From the NCBI GenBank assembly GCA_002007465.1, contig LNAC01000032.1:8796519-8860518 (forward strand): a DNA stretch of 64,000 nucleotides. The letters run 5' to 3'. This stretch comes from Ailurus styani. Lineage: Eukaryota; Chordata; Mammalia; Carnivora; Ailuridae. The position numbers were made by a program, and so were the translations under genes. Of the stretch, positions 22,258-33,900 are shown piece after piece; the stretch's first letter is position 1, and each line of letters begins with the position of its first letter. The notes below the pieces were generated by a model. It ran no database searches. It was not told the origin of the DNA and saw only the letters and a list, made by a program, of their open reading frames with translations.

Positions 22258-22802
22258 GCTTCATCTTCAGCTTCTATGCTCCAGAGATAAGAAGGGAGAC
22301 TCAATATGTGGACACAGTCCTGACTTCCATTCCTGCTCTCCACTTTGTTCTCGGCGCCTGTCCCAATAAAGTGATGTCCAGATGACATGCAATAATTTTA
22401 GAGAATCCCAAAGAAGCCTGGGCCTCTCCTGTCATTTGAGATGTGAAAAAGCACATTCCTACATTTTACAGGAATATTCTTAGGAGATCAAGTTTTAGGA
22501 AGGACATTTGTGAGCAGTTAACCTGACAGCCCAGGCAGGTGGGTTCATGATGACATGACCTTTCTTTGAGTTTAAAGTTTCCAGAGCCGACAGTTCCTAT
22601 CCATGGAGACTTTCCCATTTTCTTGGTGTTCTTTTATTACCTGATATTTGTATTTATTGTTTTGTACTATGTTAATGTGGGGACAATTTGCAAGTGTATT
22701 ATTAAATATTAGGTAGAAATCATGCCATGCCACTTTGTACATAAAGATACTTTATTCGTATTTTCATGTGTTACTTCTAATAAATAATTACTATATTCAA
22801 CT
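22258..22802 (+). other. EMCN: EMCN terminal non-coding exon (3' UTR)
   Basis: The exon follows a pyrimidine-rich acceptor (CTTTCTTTTTCCACCCCCACAG). Its content is collinear with the endomucin mRNA 3' UTR as I remember it in other mammals, including TTCAGCTTCTATGC, AATAAAGTGATGTCCAG, TGACATGCAATAATTT and TATTATTAAATATTAGGTAG. It ends after an AATAAA at 22779-22784, with cleavage likely about 15-20 bases later. An earlier AATAAA near 22366 lies only about 110 bases into the exon and may be a weak internal site. The exon has no coding potential of its own. Confidence 0.9.
22779..22784 (+). terminator. EMCN: Poly(A) signal of EMCN
   Basis: A canonical AATAAA sits at the end of the conserved 3' UTR block. 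A cleavage site around 22800 is inferred from the distance and from the remembered end of the orthologous mRNA. Confidence 0.8.
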
Positions 22803-25210
22803 CACTAAAAATACCATAATGTGACTGTGAAAGTGACAATGGTATTGTCTTCCCATAATTATGAATATTTGGGGGCTGATTATTTGAATATGAGAACTCA
22901 CTAATGAAGGGCATCTGTAATAAGTGAAAAAGGAACAAAGGATTCACAAATCAGACTCCATGAAAGGGAATTCAGTTTACCATTTCTTTGGTCTTTCTAT
23001 TTGTATTTCACACTATGTGACAAGCATGTAAGGGCATTTATGACACTCTGTACTACATTTATTAAGATGATAACAGGACTGAGATTTTTCATAGTCCATT
23101 TGGTTGACAGTGCCTGTGCATTTTTATTTTTTTCTTTAATTTTTTTAGAAATGTAATGATTTGTTCTAGCAGTCATTGTCAAATCTCCAGTTTGTAGAAA
23201 CCAACCCTTCATAAATACATAATTATGACATTATTTTTCGGTGTATCACTTTCCTAAAAATACCATATGATTATAGCTGCCACTCCATCAGGAGCAAATT
23301 CTTCTGCTGAAAGCTGACTGATCAACCTTGACCACTCCTTGGACACAAGGGATCAAAATGTCATGTTGGCTGAAGTTCTACGGAAAGCCTTGGAACTAAT
23401 AAGCTGCCAGTGGCTGACAGCTCTTTAACTTAATGATTACCTAAACTGCTTTCACTGCTAAATTATCTTAGTGATGTGAGTGCAGTGTAGTGGAGAGAGA
23501 ATGGTGTATTTAAAGCTGCTTTTTAAAATTTCTTTTTTTTGCAGTGTATTTCAAAAGTTCCAACTTTAAGAACTGTATAAATAATCATTTTGGTTTTGGC
23601 TTCCTGATGTCTGGACTATTTCTAATCAAGGACACCAAGCAAGCATTTCTGTATTACTGAATGGTGTTCCTTTGTGTTTCTTTGAGAAGAGAGACAGGGG
23701 ATATGGGCGCAGAAAAAAAGAAAGCAAGAAGGTAAAGAAAAAAGTAAGGATATCCAATACATGCACTTCCCTTGAGGGATGCTTTGCCTATGATCAACTC
23801 TAACCAAAAGCCTTTAAATGGGAAGAGCAAAGGCTGGAGCAGGCCAACCACAGAGCCTTTGTCTCCAGAAGGAAAATTCCAACACCCCTAGAATGCTGCA
23901 CTGAGCTCCTCAACAGCCTTTTTACACAGAATGTACTGCAAAGAAACAAACTTTTCAGCACTTTAAATTACTACAAGTGGTATGTTATTCTGGCTTCTAG
24001 AAAAACCATTTACTTGACTTTTCATGAGTATTATTGGAAGAGAGTTTACGAGGATGGGAAGTGGGAAAGCTTTTTAATGGTCATAAATAATGAAATTCAT
24101 TCTAGTTCAAGAATTTTCTGTAAAGAATATGCTTTATACTAATAAATATAGCATTAAGTCTTTAAAACAGTCCAAGTGAAAAGAAGATTGAGGACTTTGC
24201 GGAGATATTAGTGGCATTTTGTAGCACCAACCTATCTCGTGGATAATGTCTGCATTTTTATAAATCAACTTAAAACTTCTGTTCAAGTAGGGTGTTTTGT
24301 TTTCAAGTGAAAATTATCATTAATCAGATTTTTTAAATTATCTGATTTAGATGATCTACTTTTTATGCTGGACTTACAATCTTTCTATTCTGATATACAG
24401 TTCAAATGTCATTGCAACAATAGATCAAAGATAAATCTTTTTATGTGTTTATTCTGCATGACAATATGAATATAATTTAAGTCTATCAATAGTCAAAACA
24501 TAAACAAGAGCTAATTAACTGGCACTGTTGTCATCTGAGAATAAGCAGATGTTGCTGGCCAACACAGTGGCTGTGAGCAGCCAGCAGAGAAAGACTTCTA
24601 AATTCTCCTCGCTGAGCTGAAATATTCCATTACACATCTGACAAATCTGTGTCTTATTTCTTGTCTACCTGCCATCATGAGGATCGATTTAGGACATCAA
24701 CGGACCTTCAACAGTGAACATGCTAGCTTTCCCTGATTTTTCTCTGTTCAGCCCTACTTGTGATTATTCAAGATTTTGTGGGGTTCTAAAAAGAAAACTG
24801 GATATGTCCTTTAAAAGTTAAGCTTTGGATGACACTAGTCTCAAAACTGTGAAACTGTTGATTATTACCTATATTCAAGATACCTATCATTGTGGTTAAT
24901 TAAATAATGGTTATCCTGAGCTAAGAATGCATGATGCATTATCCACAGATCTTTCCTTGAAAATTTCCCCACCAACACAAACTAGATTTCTCATGTTTCA
25001 TTAAATGAGTATACTTTGTCCTTACTTCAGGGGGATTTGTCCTGTGGGCCGACCTGAATATATCTTCCTGTTCTGGATACTTTTTAAACGAAAAACAGTT
25101 TTGATAAATGGTGGCAAAACATCTATCATGTCCATCAATGTTACATACTCGAACTTGACGTCAGAATTCTGCTGAAGTGATCCTGGACAGTATCTTTAGT
25201 CTCCTAACAC
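22803..25210. other. Downstream of EMCN: apparently unique non-coding sequence
   Basis: No gene, SINE or clear retroelement was recognised. Two stretches, about 23270-23520 and 24480-24760, have balanced composition and no repeat signature. That would fit conserved non-coding DNA, but this cannot be judged from one species. Confidence 0.5.
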
Positions 25211-25212
25211 CA

Positions 25213-25485
25213 TATCCAAGATTCACTACAAGCTAGGCATGACGTTAAACACTTCACATTCATCATCTCAGTTAATAGCCACAGTAATGGTAAGAAATAA
25301 TTTCTAATATTATATTTTATTGTTGTTATCATTATAAGCATAAACATAAACATATCCATTTTAAAGATTTGGAAGCCAAGACAGAAAGTTATATAATTTA
25401 CCGAGGCTGTACAACCAGTTAACAGCAAAAATTCGGATTCCAACCTAAATCCCAAATCCCTGTTCCTCATCACTGTACTGCTCAG
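25213..25485 (-). mobile_element. MIR fragment
   Basis: In antisense order: TTCATCATCTCAGTTAATAG, TTTAAAGATTTGGAAGCCAA, GGCTGTACAACCAGTTAACA and GATTCCAACCTAAATCCC match the layout of a MIR (threshold words for 'thrifty' tail, deletion-prone middle and tRNA-derived part). Confidence 0.65.
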
Positions 25486-25689
25486 TGCATTTCAGACCAG
25501 CTGCATAGAAGAGGACACCTAAGTAGAACCTGAGAGTCACGCTGGGTTGAGGAGACACAGATTGGGGTAAGAGGACTGCAGTAGCTGGAACTCACTGAAC
25601 AGAGTACCAGACAGGAAGGAGCTACCCAAAGCCCTCCAAAAATCTGCATATAGGTGACTTTCTATGTGTTGATAATGGGATATTAAACT

Positions 25690-28600
25690 GCATACACTTA
25701 AAGTAAAACTTCACGAAACCAGGCAAAAAGGAGCTGTATGATGAAAAATCCTAGACATTATCCAGGGCAGAAAGACATTCAGGGTCTGACCAGCTATATT
25801 AGAAAATCTCACTGATCACCTTGATTGATGATCTCACAAGAGTCACACTTTAATAGTCGTGCTGAAATACCCCTAGAGTAAAAGTGACTCTAGGTAAACC
25901 CCAGCACAACTTAAAAATGAGCCCTGAATGTATGAAAAAAAACTAACGTAATTAAAGACCTCCCGGGACAAAGTCTGACAATCTTGGTAAAGACAACAAA
26001 ATATAGCAAAGCAACACATCAACAGTATAAAGTACCAAATAGTCATCATCCAATCTAAAATGATATAGATGCCCCCAAAGAAGTAAGCTGTGAGCTATAA
26101 TCATGAGAAAAATCAGTTAATAAAGAGGGACTCATAAATGATAAAAAGGATGGATATTTCACAACTAGTTCCAACAGGCTGGTATTATCCTGATAACAAA
26201 ACCAGCCAGCGACATTACAATAAAGATTTAAAAAAAACAAAAAACCTATGGATCATTAACCCTCATGAACATAAATGCAAAAAAGCCCCCAAACTATTAA
26301 CTAAATAATACCAACTAAGATTCAACAATATAAAAAATATTAAGTGAAATTTATCCTGGGAATCCAAGGTTATCTGACATTTGAAAATCAGTCATTGTAA
26401 TTCAACATATTAGCAGAATAAAGGGAAAAAAAAACCCGATATGCTTACCTCAATTGATACAGAAAACGCATTTGATAAAATTCAATATTCATTTATGATA
26501 AAATATCTCATCAAATTAGGATTAAAAGGGAACTTCCTCAATCTGATAAAGCATATTTATGAAAATCTAGCTCATATAAATGATGAAAATAAGTATTTTT
26601 CTCTAAAATTAGAAACAAAGTAAACATTCTCTCTTATCCCTTTTATTCAACATTGCTCTGGGCTGGAGTCGGGGTGGGGGTTAAGGCCTAGCCAATTCAG
26701 TAACACAAGAAATAAAAAACATATATAGACTGGAAAGAAAGATGATAGAATCTGCATTAAATCCTATGAAACCGGGTGCCTGGGTGGCTCAGTGGGTTAA
26801 AGCCACTGCCTTCAGCTCAGGTCATGATCTCAGGGTCCTGGGATGGAGGCCCGCATTGGGCTCTCTGCTCAGCAGGGAGCCTGCTTCCCCCTCTCTCTCT
26901 GCCTGCCTCTCTGCCTATTTGCGATCTCTCTCTCTCTGTGTCAAATAAATAAATCTTTAAAATAAATAAATAAATAAATCCTATGAAACCCACAAAAAGA
27001 TCCTAGAATTAATAATCAGATTTGTTTTAATTACAGAATGTAAGATCAATAAACAGAATAATTGATTTCTTTTATTTAGTAGTAAAAAATTGAAAAGATA
27101 TACCATTTACAATATAAAGTTCTTAGGGATGAATTTTACAAAATATGTGCACTCCTTATACATTGAAAACTGTTAAACTTCTGTATGAAATTAAAGAACA
27201 ACAGATCATGGTTTGAACTACTCAATATTAAGATGTCATTTCTACTTAATTGATTGACAGATTTACCAAAATTCCATTCTAAATCCAGTTTTCATTTTTT
27301 ATAGACATTGATAATTCAAAAGTTTATATGAAAATAAAATGAACTTAGAATTGCTAAAAAAAATTTTTAAGAATAAACTTGGACTACTCACACTCCTGGA
27401 TTAGAAGACTTACTATAAAACTACTGTAATCAAAATGGTGTAGCACTGACCTAATAATAGAATTTAATCAATGGAACAAAATAGATATGCCAGAAATAAG
27501 TAAATATATGATGTTCCCTTATACACTCACACATATATAGTCAAATGATTTTTGACAAGGGAGCCATATTAATTCAACAGAGAAAGGAATGGCTCTGGAA
27601 CAATAGCTTACTCGTGGATAAAAAAACTAAGGTCAACACTTACCTCATAGTACACACATACCAACTTGAAATGTGTCATAAACTTGAACATTAAATCCAG
27701 ATCTATAACATTTGCTTTCTATAAAGTCAGTAAAGATTCCCTAAATAGGAGACCAAAGGGCAAAACTAAAAGCAAAATGATAAGTTGAACTTTATCAAAA
27801 CTAAAAATCCTGCTCTTAAAATGAGCACTAATAAACCAAAAATGCAAGCTAAAGAATAGAAGAAAATAAGTCAATCTACTAAAAACAGGAAAAATATTTG
27901 AAAAGATGATTCACAAAAGAGGATGTATAATTTTTCCATAAACACATGGAAAGATACTCAATGTCATGTAGTTATCACGAAAATGCAAATTTAAACCTAC
28001 AATGAGATACCACTACATATCTACAAAAAAAGCTGAAATTATAAAGACCAATAATACCAACCATCGAAAGGGATATGAAGAACCTAGAACTCTCTCATAT
28101 ACCACTAGTGGAAATGTAAAACAATACAACCATTTGGAAAACAATGCAGCAGAGTCTTTTTGGGAAAAAAAAAATTTCAAAAGTTAAATGCATACTTCTC
28201 ATATGACACAGTATTCCACTTTTATATATTTACCCAAGAGAAATGAAAACACATGTCCTGGCTATACAAAGACCGATAACCAAAGGCTCATTTTAGCTCT
28301 TTTCATAATAGCCCAAAACTATAAACAATAAACAAATTGTGATAGAGTCATGCAATGGATTACCATGCAGCAATCAAATGGAACAGACTGCTGATACACC
28401 CAAAAAATGAATGAATCTCAAAAACAGTATGCATCATGTGGTAAAAAAAAAAGAAGTCAAGGATCGTGGTGTACATACTTTATGACTCCATTTCTATGAA
28501 ACACTAGAAAAGAAATCAGACCAGTGGCTGTCTTGAGCCAGGGATGAAGGAGGAGTGCCAGGAAATAAGCACAAGGTAATTTTTTTGAGATGATAGAAAT

Positions 28601-28720
28601 TTCTATAGTTTGATTGTGGCATGGGTTAGATGGTGTGCATATTGGCCCAAACTCAAGATGTACACTTAGAATGGGTATCATTTTAAATATAAAATAGGCC
28701 TTAATAAAATTGACTTTTAA
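25690..28720 (+). mobile_element. L1 (L1M-type) ORF2 to 3' end, degraded
   Basis: Reverse-transcriptase remnants are visible: a frame at 26441-26623 contains SIDTENAFDKIQYSFMIKYL and then LGLKGNFLNLIKHIYENLAH. From 28000 the 3' part follows (GAGATACCACTACATAT, CCATTTGGAAAACAATGCAG, TTTACCCAAGAGAAATGAAA, CAATGGATTACCATGCAGCA, GATTGTGGCATGGGTTAGAT) and ends with an L1M-like tail near 28700. Many stops and frameshifts make it inactive. Its left edge is approximate. A SINE at 26774 interrupts it. Confidence 0.85.
26774..26975 (+). mobile_element. CanSINE inserted in the L1
   Basis: GGGTGCCTGGGTGGCTCAGT head, GGTCATGATCTCAGGGTCCT, TGCCTGCCTCTCTGCCTATT and an AAATAAATAAAT tail. Perfect 15-bp target duplicates AAATCCTATGAAACC lie at 26759-26773 and 26976-26990. 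Confidence 0.97.
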
Positions 28721-28931
28721 AAAGATTTTTATAAATTTTTAAATATTTTTTTCTTTCTTAAACCTTTACTTTGAGACATGGTGGAAAAATTCTACAAGTA
28801 CACATGGAAAAATAAGACATGATCACACTTAAAAGTGAAGACAATTTAACCAGAAAGCTTTAACACCTGTCAACTACTGTTGAAGATAAAGTTGTGAGTC
28901 TAATATGCTCCAGGGCTGAAAGGAATGGTAA

Positions 28932-30452
28932 TTAGTGTTCCTCTCTTTCTTCTTCACCCTCTTTCTCAACAGAATCCATACCAACCTCCTCATAACCCTT
29001 CTGCAAGGCAACTCTGTTCTCACAAGCCTCAGAAAACTCTCCTTCCAGGGAATTTGGGTGGCTCAGTCAGTTAAACATTCAACTCTTGATTTCAGCTCAG
29101 GTCATGATCTCAAGGTCATGATCTTAGGGTCATGAGATCGAGGCCCACATTGGGCCCTACACTCAGTGGGGAGCCTGCTTAAGCTTCTTTCTCTCCTTCC
29201 CCTTCTGCCCCTCCTCCTTCTGAAAAGAAAAAAGAAAACTCTCCTTCCTCCATGCTCTCACCCACATGCCAGTGAATGTATACTTGGCATAAATACATCA
29301 GGTCAAATTTGTGGTACTGGTGAGCCCAGGACTCAGCAATGGCTGTGGTAGTGGTCAGCATGCACACAGCTCATTGTAGTTTGGTCAGGCCTCCACCAGG
29401 TACCTCAGTGGGAGGCTGGTAATTAATATCAACTTTGAAGTTAGTGGGTTACCAGTCCACAAATGGGATGCTTGGTCTTAACGGTGGCAATGGCAGCATA
29501 AACATTAACATCTTCGGGAACTAGTTCACCATGGTACAACAGGCAGCAAGCCATGTATTTACCTTGGCCATATTTTACCATCTGGTTGTCTGGCTCAAAG
29601 CACACACTGGTGATCTCTGCTACAAAGTACTGTTGATGGTAGGCTTTTCAGGAGAGATGACAGGGGCATATGTGGCCAGAGGGAAATGTATGTGGAGATA
29701 GGATACCAGGTGGGTTTGGGATTCTGTCAGATCAAATTCAGGGCTGTAGCAATCTGAGGGGAACAGGGATGGAAGACATAATCTGGTTAAAGAAGCAGAT
29801 TAGTGTAGGTTGGGCACTCAATATCAAGGTTTCTACAACAGATGGCCTCTTGTCTACCATGAAGGCACAATCAGAGTGTTCCCATGTGATGTGGCTGGTG
29901 AGGAGGAGTTGCAGGACTCAGCTATAGCTATAGAAAACTGGGGTGGTAAAATGGAGAACTCCAGCTTGGTCTTCTTGCCATAGTCAATGGAGAGGTCCAT
30001 CAGCAGGGAAGTGAACCCAGAAACAGTTCACCCTCCAAAGCTGTGGAAAACCAAAACACCCTGAACACCTGTGAACTGGTTGGCCAGTTTCTGAATTTAG
30101 TCCAAGATATGGTCAATCTTGCCAATGGTGTAGTGCCCTTGGACATAATTGTTGGCAACATTTTCCTTGCCTGTGATGAGCTTCTCAGGGTAGAATAGCT
30201 GGCAGTAGGTACCAGTGTAAACTTCATCCATGGCCATGGGTTTCTGGTCTACAAACACTGTCCTGGGCACATGCTTGCCAGGACCCATTCACTGAAGTAG
30301 GTGTTGAAGGAGTCATCTCCTCCCCCTATGGTCTTATCACTTGGCATGTGGCCATTGGGCTGGATGCCATGTTCCAGGCAATGGAACTCCCCGTAGACAT
30401 TGTTGATGTGGACACCAGTCTGGCCAACATAGAGAGAAAAGCACTTGTGCAT
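28932..30452 (-). pseudogene. Processed alpha-tubulin pseudogene, split by a SINE
   Basis: Read on the - strand, the start codon is at 30452-30450 and the stop is at 28934-28932. The N-terminal part has LEHGIQPNG and [13 protein letters not shown], the middle has [20 protein letters not shown], and the C-terminal part has [19 protein letters not shown] and ESMEEGEFS, all collinear with alpha-tubulin. No introns interrupt a gene that has them in its functional copies, so it is a retrocopy. Reading frame changes near 30290 and again near 30200 to 30100, in-frame stops occur, and the GTP-binding GGGTGSG loop is ruined around 30020. The usual terminal Tyr codon is a His codon. A CanSINE at 29047-29232 splits the last part. 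The parent paralogue cannot be named from this. Confidence 0.95.
29047..29232 (+). mobile_element. CanSINE inserted in the tubulin pseudogene
   Basis: GGGAATTTGGGTGGCTCAGT head, GGTCATGATCTCAAGG with a small internal duplication (GGTCATGATCT twice), GGGAGCCTGCTTAAGCTTCT and an A-rich tail. Perfect 16-bp target duplicates AGAAAACTCTCCTTCC lie at 29031-29046 and 29233-29248. Confidence 0.96.
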
Positions 30453-30594
30453 AATAGCTACAGGTTAGCAGGTACAGGTGACAGGAGCAGACAGCAGGTC
30501 CCAGTTACTATCACCTACAAGTTGAGTTGAGGTAAGTAATGCACTGACTGTATAAATTTTTTTCTGAAAGGAGGGGTTATATTACTAAATTTCT

Positions 30595-30946
30595 GTTATG
30601 GACTGATTTGTGCTCCCCTAAATTTATATGTTCAAGTCCTTGGGGATAGGGTCATTAAAGTGATAAAGCGATGATCTTATTAAGATGGACCCTAGTCCAA
30701 TATGGCTGGTGTTCTCAAAAAGAGAAAATTAGGAAAAAACACACATACAGGGAAAACCCATGTGAAGACACAGGGAGAAGACAGCCATTTATAAGCCAAG
30801 GAAAGAAGTCTCAGAATGAAATCAGCCCTATTGACACCTTAATTTTGGATTTCTTCCCTCCAGAATGGTGAGGAAATAAATTTCTCTCATTGAAGCCACT
30901 CAATCTGTGGTACTTTATTATGGTAGCCTTAGTAAACTAATATAGT
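30595..30946 (+). mobile_element. MaLR-type solo LTR
   Basis: In sense: TTATGGACTGATTTGTGCTC, ATTTATATGTTCAAGTCC, GTGAAGACACAGGGAGAAGA, CTCCAGAATGGTGAGGAAAT, AAATTTCTCTCATTGAAGCC, GTGGTACTTTATTATGGTAG. This is the order of MLT1/MST LTRs. No internal region is attached. The polyadenylation-like AATAAA near 30872 is part of it. Confidence 0.8.
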
Positions 30947-30949
30947 CCT

Positions 30950-33900
30950 ACAGGGCTACTGAGATAATTAAATGAGATTATGATGCATGGGGACACATGA
31001 TATAATAACTTTTTCCCTCCTTGATTTTTCTAGTGACAACCAGGGTTAGAACTACTCATATTTATATTCAAAGTTAATTGGAAAGACTGAGATCCCTTTC
31101 CAACACCTGGGAGAATTTCTAAACCCTTCTAGTCTACCACTAGATTAGGACCTTCTCTATTTCTAAGTGTGATGATTCTAGGATTACCTATCAATATAAA
31201 TGTGATTTTAGCAATGTTAACATTTATCTGATAAGCTGTTAAAATATTGAAATGTTTCAGTATCACTGATAAATAGCTGCTATCCTAAGCTTACTCCCTC
31301 CCAAGAGCCCCTACAGCAGCCCTTCTGGTCCCTCCCTGGGAACCTCAGATCTCTCTAGGATCCAGCTCCTGAACAGATAATGTCTGGCACAAGTGATGCC
31401 ATCTGTTCTTATAAGTCAATGCCCCATGCCACACCCGTGATTAGATATTTTGATGATCACTCGTTTTAGGGATGTGTTTTATTAATAAGTAAAAAGGCAA
31501 TAAGGATAAGTAATTTGAGAAAACTTTTTTTAAAATACAGATTTGTTTGATTTCTGGAACACGTTTATTTTGTTGACCAAATGTAGGCCTAGACCACGTC
31601 AATTTAAACACACATAAACAAGATCGTGTTTGCAATGTTTTAAGGCACAACACCTTACTTGTACACTCAAATTTAGGGTAAAGGCTTCATTAATCTCCTC
31701 TAGGATGAGATGTTTGTGATATCCATGCACTCCCTTGCTCACAAATGTAAACCAAGCCTGGGTGTCTGTGCATGTGTATGTGTGTGTGTGAGAGAGAGAG
31801 AGAGACACAGACAGAGAGAGATGAGACAGAGCGTGTGCACATGCACTCTGATAAGGGAGGAGATTTTTGGTGTGCTGGCAATATATTGGCAGAGTAAGGG
31901 CTATCTTTTGCCAGTGTTGCACTGCAGTATAATAAAGCTGCATTTAAATTTTAAGTGTAAGCACTGTGTAGGATTTAGAGCATTTTGCTTAGAACTAAAA
32001 CTAAAGCAAATGAAAGCATTTAAAATAAAAACTGGCAGCCATGACCCTGCTGCTCCCATTGCAATGCCACTTAGTTATCTCAAAGAGCTTGGATGATCTG
32101 ATCAGAGGAGGCCCAGATGAGGTTTTCCCTGGCTTTGCAGTAAAGCCCACTTTCTTGCCGAATGCTGTACCACTGTTTGTCATGTGTGTGCCACAAGAAG
32201 CAGTTTTTAATTCATGCCTCTATTACCTAAGACTTATGGTTCAGTGAAGTATCAGAAACTCTGGCATCTGAGAAAATGTGCTCGATCTCAGCTCCATCCT
32301 GTTATTGGGATCTGGCCCACTCCCTAGAATTGGTGTGAATTTTTATTTCAAAAGAAGAACAGTTCTGATAGCTGTGCTTCCCACTCTGAGGAGGTTCAGA
32401 GTGTGAAGTATGGATCTGAAGTCTAACTGTCTGGATAGAGAAGTGTGGGAAGATTTCAAAGGTTGAAGCTTTAAGAAACGTGTGTGGGAAGGGAACAGAA
32501 ATTGAAATCGGCTATTAATATCAAATGTTAATAGTTATAATCATTATTATCATCAATAAAGTTTTATTACCACCTACTAGTCCAAAGTATTATTTTAGGC
32601 ACAGGAGTTATGAAAAGACATCCTAGGTGATAATTCCCTCTGAGAATGTATTGTCTGGTGCAAGAGAAGACAGATAGCTCAAAGGGGAAGGCTTTTCTTG
32701 ACCTACTGCTACTACGGGCAGGTGAGAAGAAATGAGGACATGAGCATAACATTTACTGTTATGTGACACTGCTTTGTTCTCCAAGCGGTGTATGGTGGGT
32801 GTGGGGCATAGGAGCGAATGATCCATGAGCTCTGAGTTAGACATGAGCTCAAGTAGAGCTTCCACAAAATAGCCTTTCAATGTTAAAATGGCGATATTAA
32901 GGTTTTGAGAGGAGTTAGCAAAATAATGTGTGCAAATCATTTAACACAATGTCTACCCTATAAACTGAGCATGAACAACAATCACTTCAAAATATCAACA
33001 ACAAAAATTAAATGTAGCAGAGAGTTAATAGAGACAAGTAAGAAGTTATACAAGGTTGGAGCATAAATAGAAGCTGTATCCTGGAAAAGTTTTGCCTCTT
33101 TTTCTATAGGTACTGAGGAGACTCAAAGTATTTCAGCCAAGTAGTATGCTATGGGGAAGAAAGAGTTAAGGGAAGATGCAACCAGAGATTTCCTTTTTTT
33201 TTTTTATTTTGCTTTTTGACTTTTTTTTTTTTAATGCCGTAAGGGAAAACACACAGTCAAGATTATTCCCAAAGGAGTATATGTGATTTGGATGTTTAGA
33301 ATAGCAAACTTCAAGAGAAACAATTTAATGACACAGAATTGTTTTTCCTACTCTTAGTGTCTTGGTCTATTTTAGAGGGTAATTTTGGCCAAAGATCCAG
33401 AAGGATTCCCTTCCTTGCTGAGCCCAATTAATGAATAAGGTATTTTACTAAGGCAATAAAATATTCACACCCATAATATACAAACATTAGTCTAAATATT
33501 TCCAAAAAAACCCTTTATTTGTTACTCAACTTAATAAATAATCAATTATCACCCACACTGGATTCTCAAGTGATTCCATTCACTTGCATGTCTCTCCTTA
33601 ATTGTTTCAACGGCCTGAGATTTTTGATAACTTCCTCCACTCTGCCCCTATCTTAAAAATGTTAGATTTTTAAAAATTAATTAATTCAGGGTCAAGGTTT
33701 ACAGATCACTGGATCCGACCTTAGAAGTACTCTGCCTGCTTCTTTTATCCCAAGGAGACAGACAATAATAATAACCAATTATAATCCGTACTTTCCTATT
33801 ATGGACATTGGGAGGCAGGTTTCCACTATTCTCTAGAAGGCATTGCAAAGTTTTACGTAGGCAAAAATTCCCGTGAAAGTATAAGCTCCAATGACTTAAG

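Noticed and set aside
26774..26850. tRNA-like A/B-box sequences in SINE heads (this and the other copies)
   Set aside because: They are Pol III promoter relics of tRNA-derived SINEs with no full cloverleaf, so not tRNA genes.
31710..32096. Longest open frame of the window (128 codons, +)
   Set aside because: It crosses a GT/GA microsatellite that yields a CVCVCVRERER-like low-complexity run, has overlapping open frames on the other strand, and no splice or promoter context.
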